Shown here: positions 52,466 through 61,480 of the stretch, in pieces
How positions within the stretch are numbered: the stretch's first letter is position 1
How the letters are laid out: the number at the start of each line of letters is the position of its first letter
Source of the DNA: Arthrobacter zhangbolii
GTDB taxonomy: Bacteria > Actinomycetota > Actinomycetes > Actinomycetales > Micrococcaceae
Direction: 5' to 3'
Length of the DNA: 64,000 nt
Assembly (NCBI RefSeq): GCF_022869865.1
Contig: NZ_CP094984.1
Location: forward strand, 2,914,001 to 2,978,000
Notes under the pieces: model-generated
What the model was told of the DNA's origin: nothing
The model's database searches: none
What the model saw: only the letters and a program-made list of their open reading frames with translations
Made by a program: the position numbers and the translations under genes

Positions 52466-53649
52466 GTCACCTCCCCTGCCGGGGCCGGCGATACTTTGGC
52501 CAGGATCCGCTGCGCAGCCCGCCGGATCCGCGGGCGTCCGGCGTCGGCCAGCACCCTGCCGGAACCCTCTGAGCGGGCAGTGGCGCGCAGGAAGGGAAGA
52601 TACCCTGCCAGCGGGAGTCCAAGGGCATTGGCCACCAGGAGCTCATCCAACCCGTCTCCGAGCGGTCCCCGCACCACCGCGTGAGGTTTCGCACTGCCAA
52701 GGCGGAGCAGCAGGGACCGGGCGCCGAGGACGCCGCTGACCCGGCCGGGCACCACCAGTAAAAGCTCCTCACAGAGGTGCAGCAGCGGCTCGGTACCGGT
52801 GCTGCTGCCCAGATCCACGATGGTCAGCTCAAATCCGCTGCGCGCGGCGTCAAGGACTGCACCGGTCACCGCTTCATCCGCGGGAAGCAGTCCCGGCCCT
52901 CGTGCCAGCAGGGAAAAACCGCCCAGAGCCGGCAGGCCGGCGGCCAGCTGCACAGGGTTCAGGCTGCCACTGATTCCCTCCAGGTCCGGCCATCGAACAC
53001 CTTGCAGGTCGCCGGCATCCAGTGCCCACTCAAGTCCGGCACCCCACGGGTCTGCTTCCAACAGCAGAACTGATACTCCCGTTTCGACGGCGGCGGCGGC
53101 CAGCCAGCAGGCCGTTGTGGACGCGCCGGCGCCGCCGCTTCCCAGCACGCCGAGCACCGTTCCCCCGCCGGAGCTGTTGCGCCGGCGGCCCAGATAACCC
53201 GCAAGCCAGCCCGCCGCGGCGGGCAGGACAGCAACCCGCGCCGCGGAACTGTAGGCCGCAACATCCCAGACAGCCGTGTCCCCGGCCAGCCCTATGACTA
53301 TGACGTCAGGGGTTCCCGCCCCGCTTCCGGCCGTTGCACCGCCCCTGCCGGGCAGGAGACGGAGCCGGCCGCTGTCCAGCAGCAGCACTTCGGGTCGCAT
53401 CGCGAGGGCGGTACCGATATCCACGGCCAGTGAGATTTCCACTCCCGCTGCTGCGCCCACCCGTGCCACTTCGTCCTGCACCCCCTGGTCCCCGGACACG
53501 AGGACCGCTGCCACCGCTGGCCGGCCACCGTCGCCCTGGAGCGTTCTCCGGCCCTGCCTTCCCGTGAGCCGTCCGGAAACGGTGCCCCCGGCGTCTGTAT
53601 ACCTGTCTCCCGGCGGCGCCGTATGCCCAGCGCCATGTTCTAGGTTCAT
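52462..53649 (-). CDS. CpaE-like/Ssd septum-site family protein, first gene of Tad operon
   Basis: A 395-residue ParA/MinD-fold protein of the actinobacterial CpaE-like family (TIGR03815 type, Rv3660c-like). Residues 50-130 are receiver-like (VAAVLVSGDQGVQDEVARVG). The nucleotide loop is LGVLGSGGAGASTTACWLAA, in which the usual Walker lysines are replaced (GASTT), so ATP binding may differ from MinD. It probably positions the pilus or division machinery. ATG 53649 has GGTGG nearby and also CAGGGT 6 nt upstream, a possible leaderless start. Confidence 0.88.
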   Translation of the reverse strand: MNLEHGAGHTAPPGDRYTDAGGTVSGRLTGRQGRRTLQGDGGRPAVAAVLVSGDQGVQDEVARVGAAAGVEISLAVDIGTALAMRPEVLLLDSGRLRLLPGRGGATAGSGAGTPDVIVIGLAGDTAVWDVAAYSSAARVAVLPAAAGWLAGYLGRRRNSSGGGTVLGVLGSGGAGASTTACWLAAAAVETGVSVLLLEADPWGAGLEWALDAGDLQGVRWPDLEGISGSLNPVQLAAGLPALGGFSLLARGPGLLPADEAVTGAVLDAARSGFELTIVDLGSSTGTEPLLHLCEELLLVVPGRVSGVLGARSLLLRLGSAKPHAVVRGPLGDGLDELLVANALGLPLAGYLPFLRATARSEGSGRVLADAGRPRIRRAAQRILAKVSPAPAGEVT

Positions 53650-53655
53650 CAGCCC

Positions 53656-53661
53656 ACCCTG
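53656..53661 (-). promoter_or_regulatory. Possible -10 (CAGGGT) of Tad operon
   Basis: CAGGGT on the minus strand ends 6 nt before ATG 53649. Weak because the first T of TANNNT is missing and GGTGG could be a ribosome site. Confidence 0.25.
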
Positions 53662-53877
53662 ACAGGCAGCACCGCGCCGCCCGCGCCCTCGACAGGGAAT
53701 GCGGACAACCCGGCGCCGGTGACCCGGTGTGGAGGGAAAGAGCCGCACACCGTCCGGTGCTGACAAAACCCGGTGAGTGGCGGGTGAAACGTTAGACCAA
53801 CCGGATAACGTGGGAGGGTTCCGATAGGGTCGCGGTAACCGGGCATAAAGGCGTGCCCGCAGAGGAAACGGGGAGTC

Positions 53878-56313
53878 ATGGATTCGGGCGTGGAACATCT
53901 GGACGTGTTGATCATCGGCGCCGGGCTCAGCGGCATTGGGGTCGCCTGCCGTCTGCGCGAAGACCACCCGGGCCGTTCCGTCGCCCTCCTGGAAACCCGG
54001 GGCCGCCCGGGCGGGACCTGGGACCTGTTCCGCTATCCCGGCGTCCGTTCCGACTCAGACCTGTACACCTTCGGTTATGACTTCCGTCCTTGGCGGGAAG
54101 AGAAGGCCATAGCCGACGGCGCCAGCATTCTGGAATATCTGAAGGGCACTGCCGCCGAGTACGGCGTGGATGCCCTGATTCGCTACCACCACAAGGTGCT
54201 TTCCGCTGACTGGTCCACCAGGGATGCGCGCTGGACCGTGACCGTGGAGCGCACCCGCACCCCGGAAGCCGGCCCGGACGGTGCCGCCGCCGAGCCAGTG
54301 GAAAGCGGAGAGATCCTTCATCTGACAGCCAACTGGATCTTCAACGCCGCCGGCTATTACCGCTACGACCAGGGGTATGCCCCCGATTTACCCGGCAGGG
54401 AACAGTTCACCGGGCCGGTGGTGCATCCGCAGCACTGGCCCGAAGACCTGGAGGTCGCCGGCAGGCGGATCGCCGTCATCGGCAGCGGAGCCACCGCCGT
54501 CACTCTGGTTCCGGCCCTGGCGGAACTGGGTGCGCAGGTCACCATGGTCCAGCGCACCCCCACCTACATCCTCCCCGTTCCCGCAACGGACCCGGTGGCC
54601 CGGCGGCTACGCGGCGTCGTCGGCCCCGAACGCACCGGCCGGATCATGGCCGAGGTCAGCGCCCGCCGCCAGCTGGCCATCTGGTCCTTCTGCCGGCGCT
54701 GGCCGAAGCTGGCACGCAAGGTCATCCGCGGCATCCAGTCCCGTGCCGTTCCGGAGGGTTTCGAGCGGGAGCACCTGAACCCGCCGTATCAGCCGTGGGA
54801 CCAGCGCTTATGCGCCGTTCCGGACGGCGATTTCTTTGCCGCACTGCGCAGCGGCAAAGCCACCATGGTCACCGGACAGACCACAGGATTCACCGAACGC
54901 GGCCTCCGTCTGGCCTCAGGGGCGGAAGTGGAAGCCGACGTCGTAGTGACTGCCACGGGATTCACTGTGCAGGTCTTCGGCGGCATGGACCTTCGCCTGG
55001 ACGGCACGCCGGTGGACCTGACCGACCACGTTGCCTACCGCGGAGTGATGCTCAGCGGTATCCCGAACATGGCATTCGCCATCGGTTACACCAATGCCTC
55101 CTGGACCTTGAAGATCGGGCTGGTGACCAGATGGTTCTCCCGTCTGCTCACGGCTATGGACCGGCAGGAGTACGCCGCGGCCGTGCCGGTGGCGCCTTCT
55201 GGCATGCCCACCAGGCCGCTGTTGGATTTCGGCGCCGGGTACGTCCAGCGCAGCCTGGCGGAACTCCCCCGGCAGGGAATGGCGGCGCCATGGCTGATGA
55301 CAATGAACTTCCTGGCCGACCGCCGGGACCTGCAAAAAGGTGCATTGGTGGACAAATACCTGCAGTTCAGCGGGCCGCAGGGCCAGGTGCCCGGCGAGGT
55401 GCCGGACGGTACCGACCGCTTCGTCACGCTGGAGTCAGGGCTGCGCCTCTGCTACCGCGCGGAAGGCCCCGAGGGCGGTGAGCCGGTAGTTTTGCTATCC
55501 GGTCTGGGACTGGACCTGACCGCGTGGCCCGCCCCGTTCGTGGCGGGCCTTACCTCGGCCGGTCACCGCGTGATCCGCCTGGACAACCGCGACGCCGGGC
55601 GTTCCGACCGGATGGATACGCCCACCCCCACGGTGCTGCATCAGGCTCTGGCCCGGCCAATGCCCGGCGCCTACCTGATTGAGGACATGGCCGACGACGT
55701 CATCGGGCTGCTGGATCATCTGCAGGTGGAGCGGGCGCATGTGGTGGGAATGTCGCTGGGCGGGATGATTGCCCAGTCGGTTGCCGCCCACCACCCGGAC
55801 CGGGTGCTCACGCTGACCTCGCTGATCTCCACAACCGGTGCCCGGCACGTCGGCGCCGCGGCGTTCTCCACCAAGCGCCGGTTCGCAGCCCGTCCGCCGC
55901 GGACCCGCGAGGAATTCATCCGGGCCCGGGTGGGAATGATGCGGCATCTTTCCGGGCGGGCCAACCCGGCGGACCCGTCCACCGAAGCGGAGCTGGCCGG
56001 CCAGGTCTGGGACCGCGGTGCCTACCCGGACGGCGGAACTGCCCGCGCCCGGCAGCTGGGTGCGATCAATGCCTCGGCAGACCGCACCGGCGATCTCGCT
56101 CGGATCAAGGCTCCCACGCTGGTAATCCACGGCGACAAGGACCCGATTGTGCATCCAAGCGGAGGCGCGGCAACAGCTGCGGCCATCCCGGGCGCACGCT
56201 CGCTGACGATCCCGGGCATGGGGCACTACTTCCATCCGGCAGTGGTGCCCGATCTGCTGCGGCATGTCTCCGGGCATCTGGGCGCCGACGCATCCGCTGC
56301 TTCCTCCGGCTGA
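53878..56313 (+). CDS. Baeyer-Villiger monooxygenase fused to alpha/beta hydrolase
   Basis: An 811-residue two-domain protein. Residues 1-500: FAD/NADPH monooxygenase with LIIGAGLSGIG (FAD, residues 12-21), the Baeyer-Villiger fingerprint FTGPVVHPQHWP (residues 177-188), NADPH loop VIGSGATAVTLVP near 200, and ATGF near 360. Residues 510-800: alpha/beta hydrolase with nucleophile elbow GMSLGG (Ser626), acid region GDKDP near 753, and His783 in GMGHYF. The first domain would insert oxygen next to a ketone to form an ester; the second could cleave it. Substrate unknown. ATG 53878 has GGGGAG close by. Divergent from the Tad operon. Confidence 0.9.
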   Translation: MDSGVEHLDVLIIGAGLSGIGVACRLREDHPGRSVALLETRGRPGGTWDLFRYPGVRSDSDLYTFGYDFRPWREEKAIADGASILEYLKGTAAEYGVDALIRYHHKVLSADWSTRDARWTVTVERTRTPEAGPDGAAAEPVESGEILHLTANWIFNAAGYYRYDQGYAPDLPGREQFTGPVVHPQHWPEDLEVAGRRIAVIGSGATAVTLVPALAELGAQVTMVQRTPTYILPVPATDPVARRLRGVVGPERTGRIMAEVSARRQLAIWSFCRRWPKLARKVIRGIQSRAVPEGFEREHLNPPYQPWDQRLCAVPDGDFFAALRSGKATMVTGQTTGFTERGLRLASGAEVEADVVVTATGFTVQVFGGMDLRLDGTPVDLTDHVAYRGVMLSGIPNMAFAIGYTNASWTLKIGLVTRWFSRLLTAMDRQEYAAAVPVAPSGMPTRPLLDFGAGYVQRSLAELPRQGMAAPWLMTMNFLADRRDLQKGALVDKYLQFSGPQGQVPGEVPDGTDRFVTLESGLRLCYRAEGPEGGEPVVLLSGLGLDLTAWPAPFVAGLTSAGHRVIRLDNRDAGRSDRMDTPTPTVLHQALARPMPGAYLIEDMADDVIGLLDHLQVERAHVVGMSLGGMIAQSVAAHHPDRVLTLTSLISTTGARHVGAAAFSTKRRFAARPPRTREEFIRARVGMMRHLSGRANPADPSTEAELAGQVWDRGAYPDGGTARARQLGAINASADRTGDLARIKAPTLVIHGDKDPIVHPSGGAATAAAIPGARSLTIPGMGHYFHPAVVPDLLRHVSGHLGADASAASSG

Positions 56314-56386
56314 AACTGCGTCATTCCGGCTGAGCCTGTTTTCATCCGGCAGCCCCTGGGGCCCAGCCGAGCGAGGGTCCCGGCTG

Positions 56387-56424
56387 CCGGGGCCTCTCCC
56401 AGGGTCCCGTCCCGGCGGCCCCGG
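56387..56424. terminator. Hairpin (CCGGGGCC/GGCCCCGG) between convergent genes
   Basis: Perfect 8-nt arms with a 22-nt loop between the fusion gene and the small minus-strand gene. GC-rich without a T-run; probable terminator-like fold. Confidence 0.45.
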
Positions 56425-56430
56425 GGATGC

Positions 56431-56691
56431 TTACTCCCCCATGTCGGGGGAAACCGGAACCGCATTGATCTTGGCATTCCGGGGCAGCTTGGCCGTCCGG
56501 GAGAAGCCCTTGGCGTCCAAATGGTTCTTTGCGCGGAACACGGCCACTGCGTCGTCGTACGCCCGATTCACCCGCGCGCCGGTGAACACCCCGGTGCTTC
56601 CGTCGCTGAAGCTGATCCGGATGCTTGCGGACAGGGGAAAGTGCCGCTCCATCCGGATGAAGCCGTCATTGTCCTGCGCAAGAGTGATCAC
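56431..56691 (-). CDS. Small hypothetical protein (86 aa)
   Basis: An 86-residue, hydrophilic product from GTG 56691: RMERHFPLSASIRISFSDGS then TGVFTGARVNRAYDDAVAVF and a Lys/Arg-rich middle, ending PVSPDMGE. It looks like a folded beta/alpha domain rather than random frame, but I do not recognise it. A purine-rich GGCGGA lies upstream at a loose ribosome-site distance. It is divergent from the polymerase gene and convergent with the fusion gene. The gene is plausible but not certain. Confidence 0.5.
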   Translation of the reverse strand: MITLAQDNDGFIRMERHFPLSASIRISFSDGSTGVFTGARVNRAYDDAVAVFRAKNHLDAKGFSRTAKLPRNAKINAVPVSPDMGE

Positions 56692-56789
56692 GTGGTTTCC
56701 GCCCTGAGAGTTGGTGAGCTACCAGTCTCCCCCATTACGGGACCCGCCGGTGCACCGCCGGCGGGAACCACCGGAGCCCGGTTCCGGGT

Positions 56790-56795
56790 GAGAAT
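56790..56795 (+). promoter_or_regulatory. Possible -10 (GAGAAT) of polymerase gene
   Basis: GAGAAT ends 6 nt before ATG 56802, identical in sequence and spacing to the element before the helicase at 45496. Confidence 0.35.
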
Positions 56796-56801
56796 AGAGG
56801 C

Positions 56802-58520
56802 ATGTATATCGTCCTCGCTCCCGGTCCGGCATCGGGCCGGCTGCCGGAGGGTGACTGGACGCTTCAGGAAACGGACGACGCCGGGGCCCCGTTGGCGCCG
56901 GCGGTCACCGTGCCGGCCAGGGACCTGCCCGATGCCGTCAGGCACTACGAGCAGCGTCCCGTCCGCTGGGTGTGGGAATCTGCCCGCCGCACCTATGCTC
57001 CGTTGCTGGCCGCGGGGATCATGGTCGAGCGGTGCCATGACCTGGACCTCGTCCGAGGCATCCTCCGCTTCGCCGAGTCCGCCCCGCCGACTCCGTACAT
57101 CGAAAAACTCCGGGCCGAGGCACCGGACGTGGAAGCGGATCTGGCGCCCCGGCAGCTGCCGCCGCTGCGGCAGTCACCGAACCAGACCTCCATCTTCGAC
57201 ACCCTGGATGCCCCGGATGATGTGTCCGCGGGTCCGCGCCGGAACGGCATCGCCGAGCTGACGGCGGAGCTGGCCGACCAGCTTCACGCCGTGGCCCGGT
57301 CCGAGGCCCCGGCGAAGCTCACCCTGCTCACGGTCGCTGAGTCCACCGGCGGCATGATCGCGGTGGAAATGGAGCACGCCGGCATCCCCTGGCGGCGTGA
57401 CCTCCACGAGGCCATGCTCATGGACGCGCTCGGTCCGCGCCCGCCGGAAGGGCGGCGCCCGGAGAAACTTGAAGGTCTTGCGAATGAGCTGCGCCGGCTG
57501 CTGGGCAACCCCGGGTTCAACCCGGATTCCCCGCATGAGCTTCTGCGCGCCCTGCACCGGGCCGGTATAGAAGTGCGCAGCACACGCTCGTGGGAACTGC
57601 AGCAGCACCACCATCCGGCTATCGGGCCGCTGCTGGAATACAAGAAGCTCGCCAGGCTGCTCACGGCCAATGGATGGACCTGGCTGGATGCCTGGGTGGA
57701 GGGCGGCCGGTTCCGCACCGAGTATGTGGTGGGCGGGGTGGTGTCGGGGCGGTGGGCCTCCCGCGGCGGAGGCGCCCTGCAGATTCCCAAAACCGTACGC
57801 GATGCCGTCCGTCCCGATCCCGGACACCGGTTTGTGGTGGCCGACGCTGCCCAGCTGGAGCCCCGGGTGCTTGCTGCCCTGGGGCAGGATTCGGCGCTGG
57901 CAGCGGCCGCCCGCGGCAAGGACCTCTATCAGGGAATCGCGGACGTTAATTTCGACGGCGACCGGGCCAAGGCCAAAATGGCGATGCTGGGTGCCATGTA
58001 CGGTGCTACGAGCGGCGAATCCGGGCGCCTGATGCCCGTGCTGACCCGCGCCTACCCCCAGGCCATCGGCGTGGTGGAGCGCGGCGCCCGGGCCGGGGAG
58101 GCCGGACGGGTGGTCAGCAGCCATCTCGGGCGCAGCTGCCCGCCGCCGTCGGAGCGCTGGCTGCAGACCCAGCGCAGCGCCAGCGCGGAGGAACAGCGCC
58201 GCGCGGAATCCCTGGCCCGCTCCCGCGGACGGTTCACCCGCAACTTCGTCGTCCAGGCCAGCGCCGCGGAATGGGCGTTGTGCTGGCTGGCAGAGATCCG
58301 GCGCCGGCTGCGCGCGGCCTCTTCCGCCTCCCCCGCGGGAGAACTGGTCTTTTTCCTGCATGACGAAGTGATGCTCCACGTCCCGGCGGACCGGGTGGAG
58401 GAAGTCAGCGCCCTGGTGTCCGACGCCGCCGCCGCGGCGACCAGGCTGCTTTTCGGTTCCATTCCGCTGGAGTTTCCCGTACTGGTCACTCCCGTGGATT
58501 CCTACGCCGACGCCAAGTAA
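56802..58520 (+). CDS. Compact family-A DNA polymerase (bifunctional 3'-5' exonuclease/polymerase annotation)
   Basis: A 572-residue polymerase related to the Klenow part of PolA. Motif A: VVADAAQLEPRVLAAL near residue 348; motif B: RAKAKMAMLGAMYGATSGE near residue 385; motif C: FFLHDEVMLHVPADR near residue 522. These keep the metal-binding Asp and Asp-Glu. The first 170 residues occupy the place of the exonuclease domain, but I see no DxE-type catalytic triad there, so proofreading is doubtful. Actinobacteria carry this gene in addition to polA; the role is unknown, probably repair. Convergent with the acyltransferase gene 7 nt away. Confidence 0.9.
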   Translation: MYIVLAPGPASGRLPEGDWTLQETDDAGAPLAPAVTVPARDLPDAVRHYEQRPVRWVWESARRTYAPLLAAGIMVERCHDLDLVRGILRFAESAPPTPYIEKLRAEAPDVEADLAPRQLPPLRQSPNQTSIFDTLDAPDDVSAGPRRNGIAELTAELADQLHAVARSEAPAKLTLLTVAESTGGMIAVEMEHAGIPWRRDLHEAMLMDALGPRPPEGRRPEKLEGLANELRRLLGNPGFNPDSPHELLRALHRAGIEVRSTRSWELQQHHHPAIGPLLEYKKLARLLTANGWTWLDAWVEGGRFRTEYVVGGVVSGRWASRGGGALQIPKTVRDAVRPDPGHRFVVADAAQLEPRVLAALGQDSALAAAARGKDLYQGIADVNFDGDRAKAKMAMLGAMYGATSGESGRLMPVLTRAYPQAIGVVERGARAGEAGRVVSSHLGRSCPPPSERWLQTQRSASAEEQRRAESLARSRGRFTRNFVVQASAAEWALCWLAEIRRRLRAASSASPAGELVFFLHDEVMLHVPADRVEEVSALVSDAAAAATRLLFGSIPLEFPVLVTPVDSYADAK

Positions 58521-58526
58521 CCCGGG

Positions 58527-60650
58527 TCAGTCCAAGACCGTTGCAATATGGGGGGCAAGCTGACGTGAGTACTGTGCGTTCATATGGTTGCCGTCGAAGT
58601 AGACGGACATGCCTCCCACGGCTGCATAGCAATTGCGCAAATCGCAGAAGAAATCGGTCAGGTCGACAGGTCTGACGTTCTCGCTTCCCATCCGTTCTGC
58701 CGCCCCTGCGAAGGGGTTCGCGCTCACCGCTTGCTCCCTCGGGGCCGCACATTCAAGGGGAGTGGTGGAGTTCAGGGAAAGACACATAGGGTCCCGGACC
58801 ATTCCATTGAGCGGCGGGTCTGCAAGGGGAATCACGACGGACCCTGCATCGACCCAGCGTTGCCAGTCCCGGCTCAGCGCCTGGATGTACTGCTCGTTCT
58901 GTGAAGCCCCGGTCCCGTCATCAATGACCTCCCCGGCTACGAACATGCTCACAAACACCCTGTCGGGTGCGTCTTCCTCGATGGTATCGGTAACGTAGCG
59001 ACCCCATTTCTGGCAGTACTCCACATAAGCCGGGTGCGTATTCTTGCCTTGGTAGGACACGATGGGTGCGTCCAGGAGAGGACAGGCGCCGAGGTAGCTG
59101 ATGTTGACCTTCCAACCGTGTTCCTTCCCCAGCATCAGCACCGGCTCCTGCCAGTGCTGGGCGTGGGAATCTCCCACCAACCAGGCGGTTTCAGCTTCGG
59201 GATTGCCTCCCGAAAAATCACAGACTACGGGGCCGCCGCCCTCCTTCATTTTGTCTTCGGTTCCAGCGCACTCCGTAGGGAGTGTCCAGTACTCGTTTTC
59301 CTTACCCATATGGGGAACGGCTACCGGAATGGCGAAAGGGTTGCTGCACTCCCGGTTCTCCAGGGCTGCGACGCCGTAGCACGGGCCGGAAGCTCCGGCG
59401 GCAGCGAGTTCCAGGGCTTGTTCCTCTTTCGTGTCACCGACGACACCTAAAAGTGCTGCTGCAACCGCGACAGCAGCCATACCGGCGACCGGTGCCCGGA
59501 ATCCCGGGACCTGTGCAGCGTGGCGCCCAATATGCCGACGGGTCCGTCCGGAGCCCGGCTTGATCCAGGTGTCTTCCACCCACCGCTTAGTGCCCCAGGC
59601 CAGCAGGATGGCGGCGGCCAGGATGCCCAGTTTGTATGGGGCCGTCGGTACGACTCCAAGTGCGTAAGGTGCCACCACGATCAGCGGCCAGTGCCAAAGG
59701 TAAAGCGAGTAGGAAATCTTGCCGACAAACTGCACGGGTGGCAGAGCCGTCAGGACATCGTGAATGAGCCCTCGGCGGCCAGCCCCTGCGAGGATCACCA
59801 AGGCCGAGCCCAGTACGGGCGCCAGCGCAGTCCAGCCCGGAAACGGTGTTTCGGCATCGAAGGTGAGGGCGCTTGCCAGGATCAGGCCGAAGCCCGCGAT
59901 AGCCAGCACATTGCGGAAGACAATAGAGCGTAGCTGCACAGCGGCCAAGCCCACCCCAGCTCCGACGGCAAACTCCCATACCCTGGCAGGAGTCACGAAG
60001 TATGCCTGTTCCGGAGAACTCACCGTGACATAGACGCTGTAAAGAAGGGACATAGCCGCCACGCCGAAAACCGCTAGAAGCAGCACATTACGGACGTGAC
60101 GCCCACGGCGCCGGGCCAAGGCTGCAAACAGAATCAGGGCCAAAGGCCACAACAGGTAGAACTGCTCTTCCACCGAGAGGGACCAGTAATGCTGAACGGC
60201 GGAGGCGGCCTCCGTCATGGCTGAATAGTCCACACTCTTAGCGGCAAGCAACCAGTTCTCGGCATAGAAAACGCTGGCCAGGACTTCCTGCGCCGTGGCC
60301 ATCCATTGGGGGTAGGGGAGGAACAGCAAGGTCAGCAGCATGGATGCGGCGAGGACCAGGAAGGCAGCAGGAAACAGGCGGCGTGCACGGCGCGCGTAAA
60401 ATGCGCCGAGCCTCAAACGGCCCGTGGCCTCAATCTCGCGTACCAGATGTGACGTGATCAGGAACCCGGAAATCACAAAGAACACGTCAACGCCAACATA
60501 GCCGCCGGGGAGTCTCTGGGGCCACAGATGGTTCAGTACGACCAGGGACACGGCAAGGGCACGCATGGCCTGGATGTCGGTACGGAACCGTTTACCCGCC
60601 GGTGGTGCCGCTTTGCTCCGGTGCCGCGCTTGTGTGGCCGCCACGGCCAT
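58527..60650 (-). CDS. Acyltransferase 3 / SGNH fusion (OafA/YrhL-like)
   Basis: A 707-residue membrane protein. Residues 20-370 form the acyltransferase-3 domain (about 10 helices) with RTDIQAMRALAVSLVVLNHL and GVDVFFVISGFLIT; the catalytic His is in VVLNHLWPQ. Residues 430-705 form an extracytoplasmic SGNH domain with GDSHAQHWQEP (Ser) and FDGNHMN (Asp/His). Such enzymes O-acetylate cell-wall or exported polysaccharides. ATG 60650 has AGGGGGA 5 nt upstream. Codon choice looks less GC-extreme than the neighbours, hinting at a later acquisition. Confidence 0.93.
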   Translation of the reverse strand: MAVAATQARHRSKAAPPAGKRFRTDIQAMRALAVSLVVLNHLWPQRLPGGYVGVDVFFVISGFLITSHLVREIEATGRLRLGAFYARRARRLFPAAFLVLAASMLLTLLFLPYPQWMATAQEVLASVFYAENWLLAAKSVDYSAMTEAASAVQHYWSLSVEEQFYLLWPLALILFAALARRRGRHVRNVLLLAVFGVAAMSLLYSVYVTVSSPEQAYFVTPARVWEFAVGAGVGLAAVQLRSIVFRNVLAIAGFGLILASALTFDAETPFPGWTALAPVLGSALVILAGAGRRGLIHDVLTALPPVQFVGKISYSLYLWHWPLIVVAPYALGVVPTAPYKLGILAAAILLAWGTKRWVEDTWIKPGSGRTRRHIGRHAAQVPGFRAPVAGMAAVAVAAALLGVVGDTKEEQALELAAAGASGPCYGVAALENRECSNPFAIPVAVPHMGKENEYWTLPTECAGTEDKMKEGGGPVVCDFSGGNPEAETAWLVGDSHAQHWQEPVLMLGKEHGWKVNISYLGACPLLDAPIVSYQGKNTHPAYVEYCQKWGRYVTDTIEEDAPDRVFVSMFVAGEVIDDGTGASQNEQYIQALSRDWQRWVDAGSVVIPLADPPLNGMVRDPMCLSLNSTTPLECAAPREQAVSANPFAGAAERMGSENVRPVDLTDFFCDLRNCYAAVGGMSVYFDGNHMNAQYSRQLAPHIATVLD

Positions 60651-60796
60651 AGTTTCCCCCTGATAGCCGGACGGCATTCCCCTGGACGGGGCGGATCGCT
60701 TCTCTGCCCGATTCTTCGGGCATCTAAAGAATAGCCCTGCCCGGGAGGGTACGCGGCCCCGACACAGAGTTGGGACGGGATGGAGGGGTTGGCCTC

Positions 60797-61480
60797 CTAC
60801 AGAGCCGGGACGATCTCCCGGCTCTCGTCCCAGGGCTGTGCCCAGCCGAGTTCATCCAGGACGCTGGAGAGGATGATGCCGGTGAAGCCCCAGACGAGGA
60901 CGTCATTGACCAGGAAGGCAGGGGTGCCTGTTGACCGGCCCTGGCCCGGGAGGACTGCGGTCCGGCGGTTTTCGGGATTGATCAGGTCCGCCACGGGGAC
61001 CCGGAAAACCGCTGCCGATTCGCCGTAGTCCACCACATCCACAGGAGTGGGTTTGTCCCACCAGCCCAGCACCGGGGTCACCAGGAAGTTGCTGAACGGC
61101 AGTCCGATCTGGGGCAGCGACCCGAGGACCCGGACGCCGGCGGGGTCCAGGCCGGTTTCCTCGCGTGCCTCACGGAGGGCGGCGTCCACCGCACTGGCGT
61201 CCTCCGCGTCCACCGATCCGCCGGGGAACGCGACCTGTCCGGGGTGGTCGTTCAGGGTAGCGGCCCGCTCGATCAGCAGGACGTCGACGTCGGCCGGTAC
61301 CGCGTCTGCGGAAAAGTCCGCCGGCCGGTCATCCAGCACGCCGAAGAGGATCAGCACGGCGGCCGGACGTGCGGTTGCCGGGTCGACGCTGCGGCGCAGC
61401 AGGTTGATGTTGGCGTTGAAGGATGTGGTGCCGGCAGCGACAGCAGCGGCCAGCGTTTCCAGGTCCGTTACGGCGCTCAT
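60797..61480 (-). CDS. NUDIX hydrolase, CoA pyrophosphatase type
   Basis: A 227-residue NUDIX enzyme. The upstream UPF0035 signature [16 protein letters not shown] and Nudix box end [10 protein letters not shown] are visible; this subgroup removes 3'-phosphoadenosine from CoA or its derivatives. Key Glu residues of the box are retained. ATG 61480 overlaps the nth stop as ATGA, so translation is coupled. The nth-NUDIX pair resembles the mycobacterial Rv3674c-Rv3672c order, as I recall it; the TlpA-like and MarP genes of that region are not seen here. Confidence 0.9.
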   Translation of the reverse strand: MSAVTDLETLAAAVAAGTTSFNANINLLRRSVDPATARPAAVLILFGVLDDRPADFSADAVPADVDVLLIERAATLNDHPGQVAFPGGSVDAEDASAVDAALREAREETGLDPAGVRVLGSLPQIGLPFSNFLVTPVLGWWDKPTPVDVVDYGESAAVFRVPVADLINPENRRTAVLPGQGRSTGTPAFLVNDVLVWGFTGIILSSVLDELGWAQPWDESREIVPAL

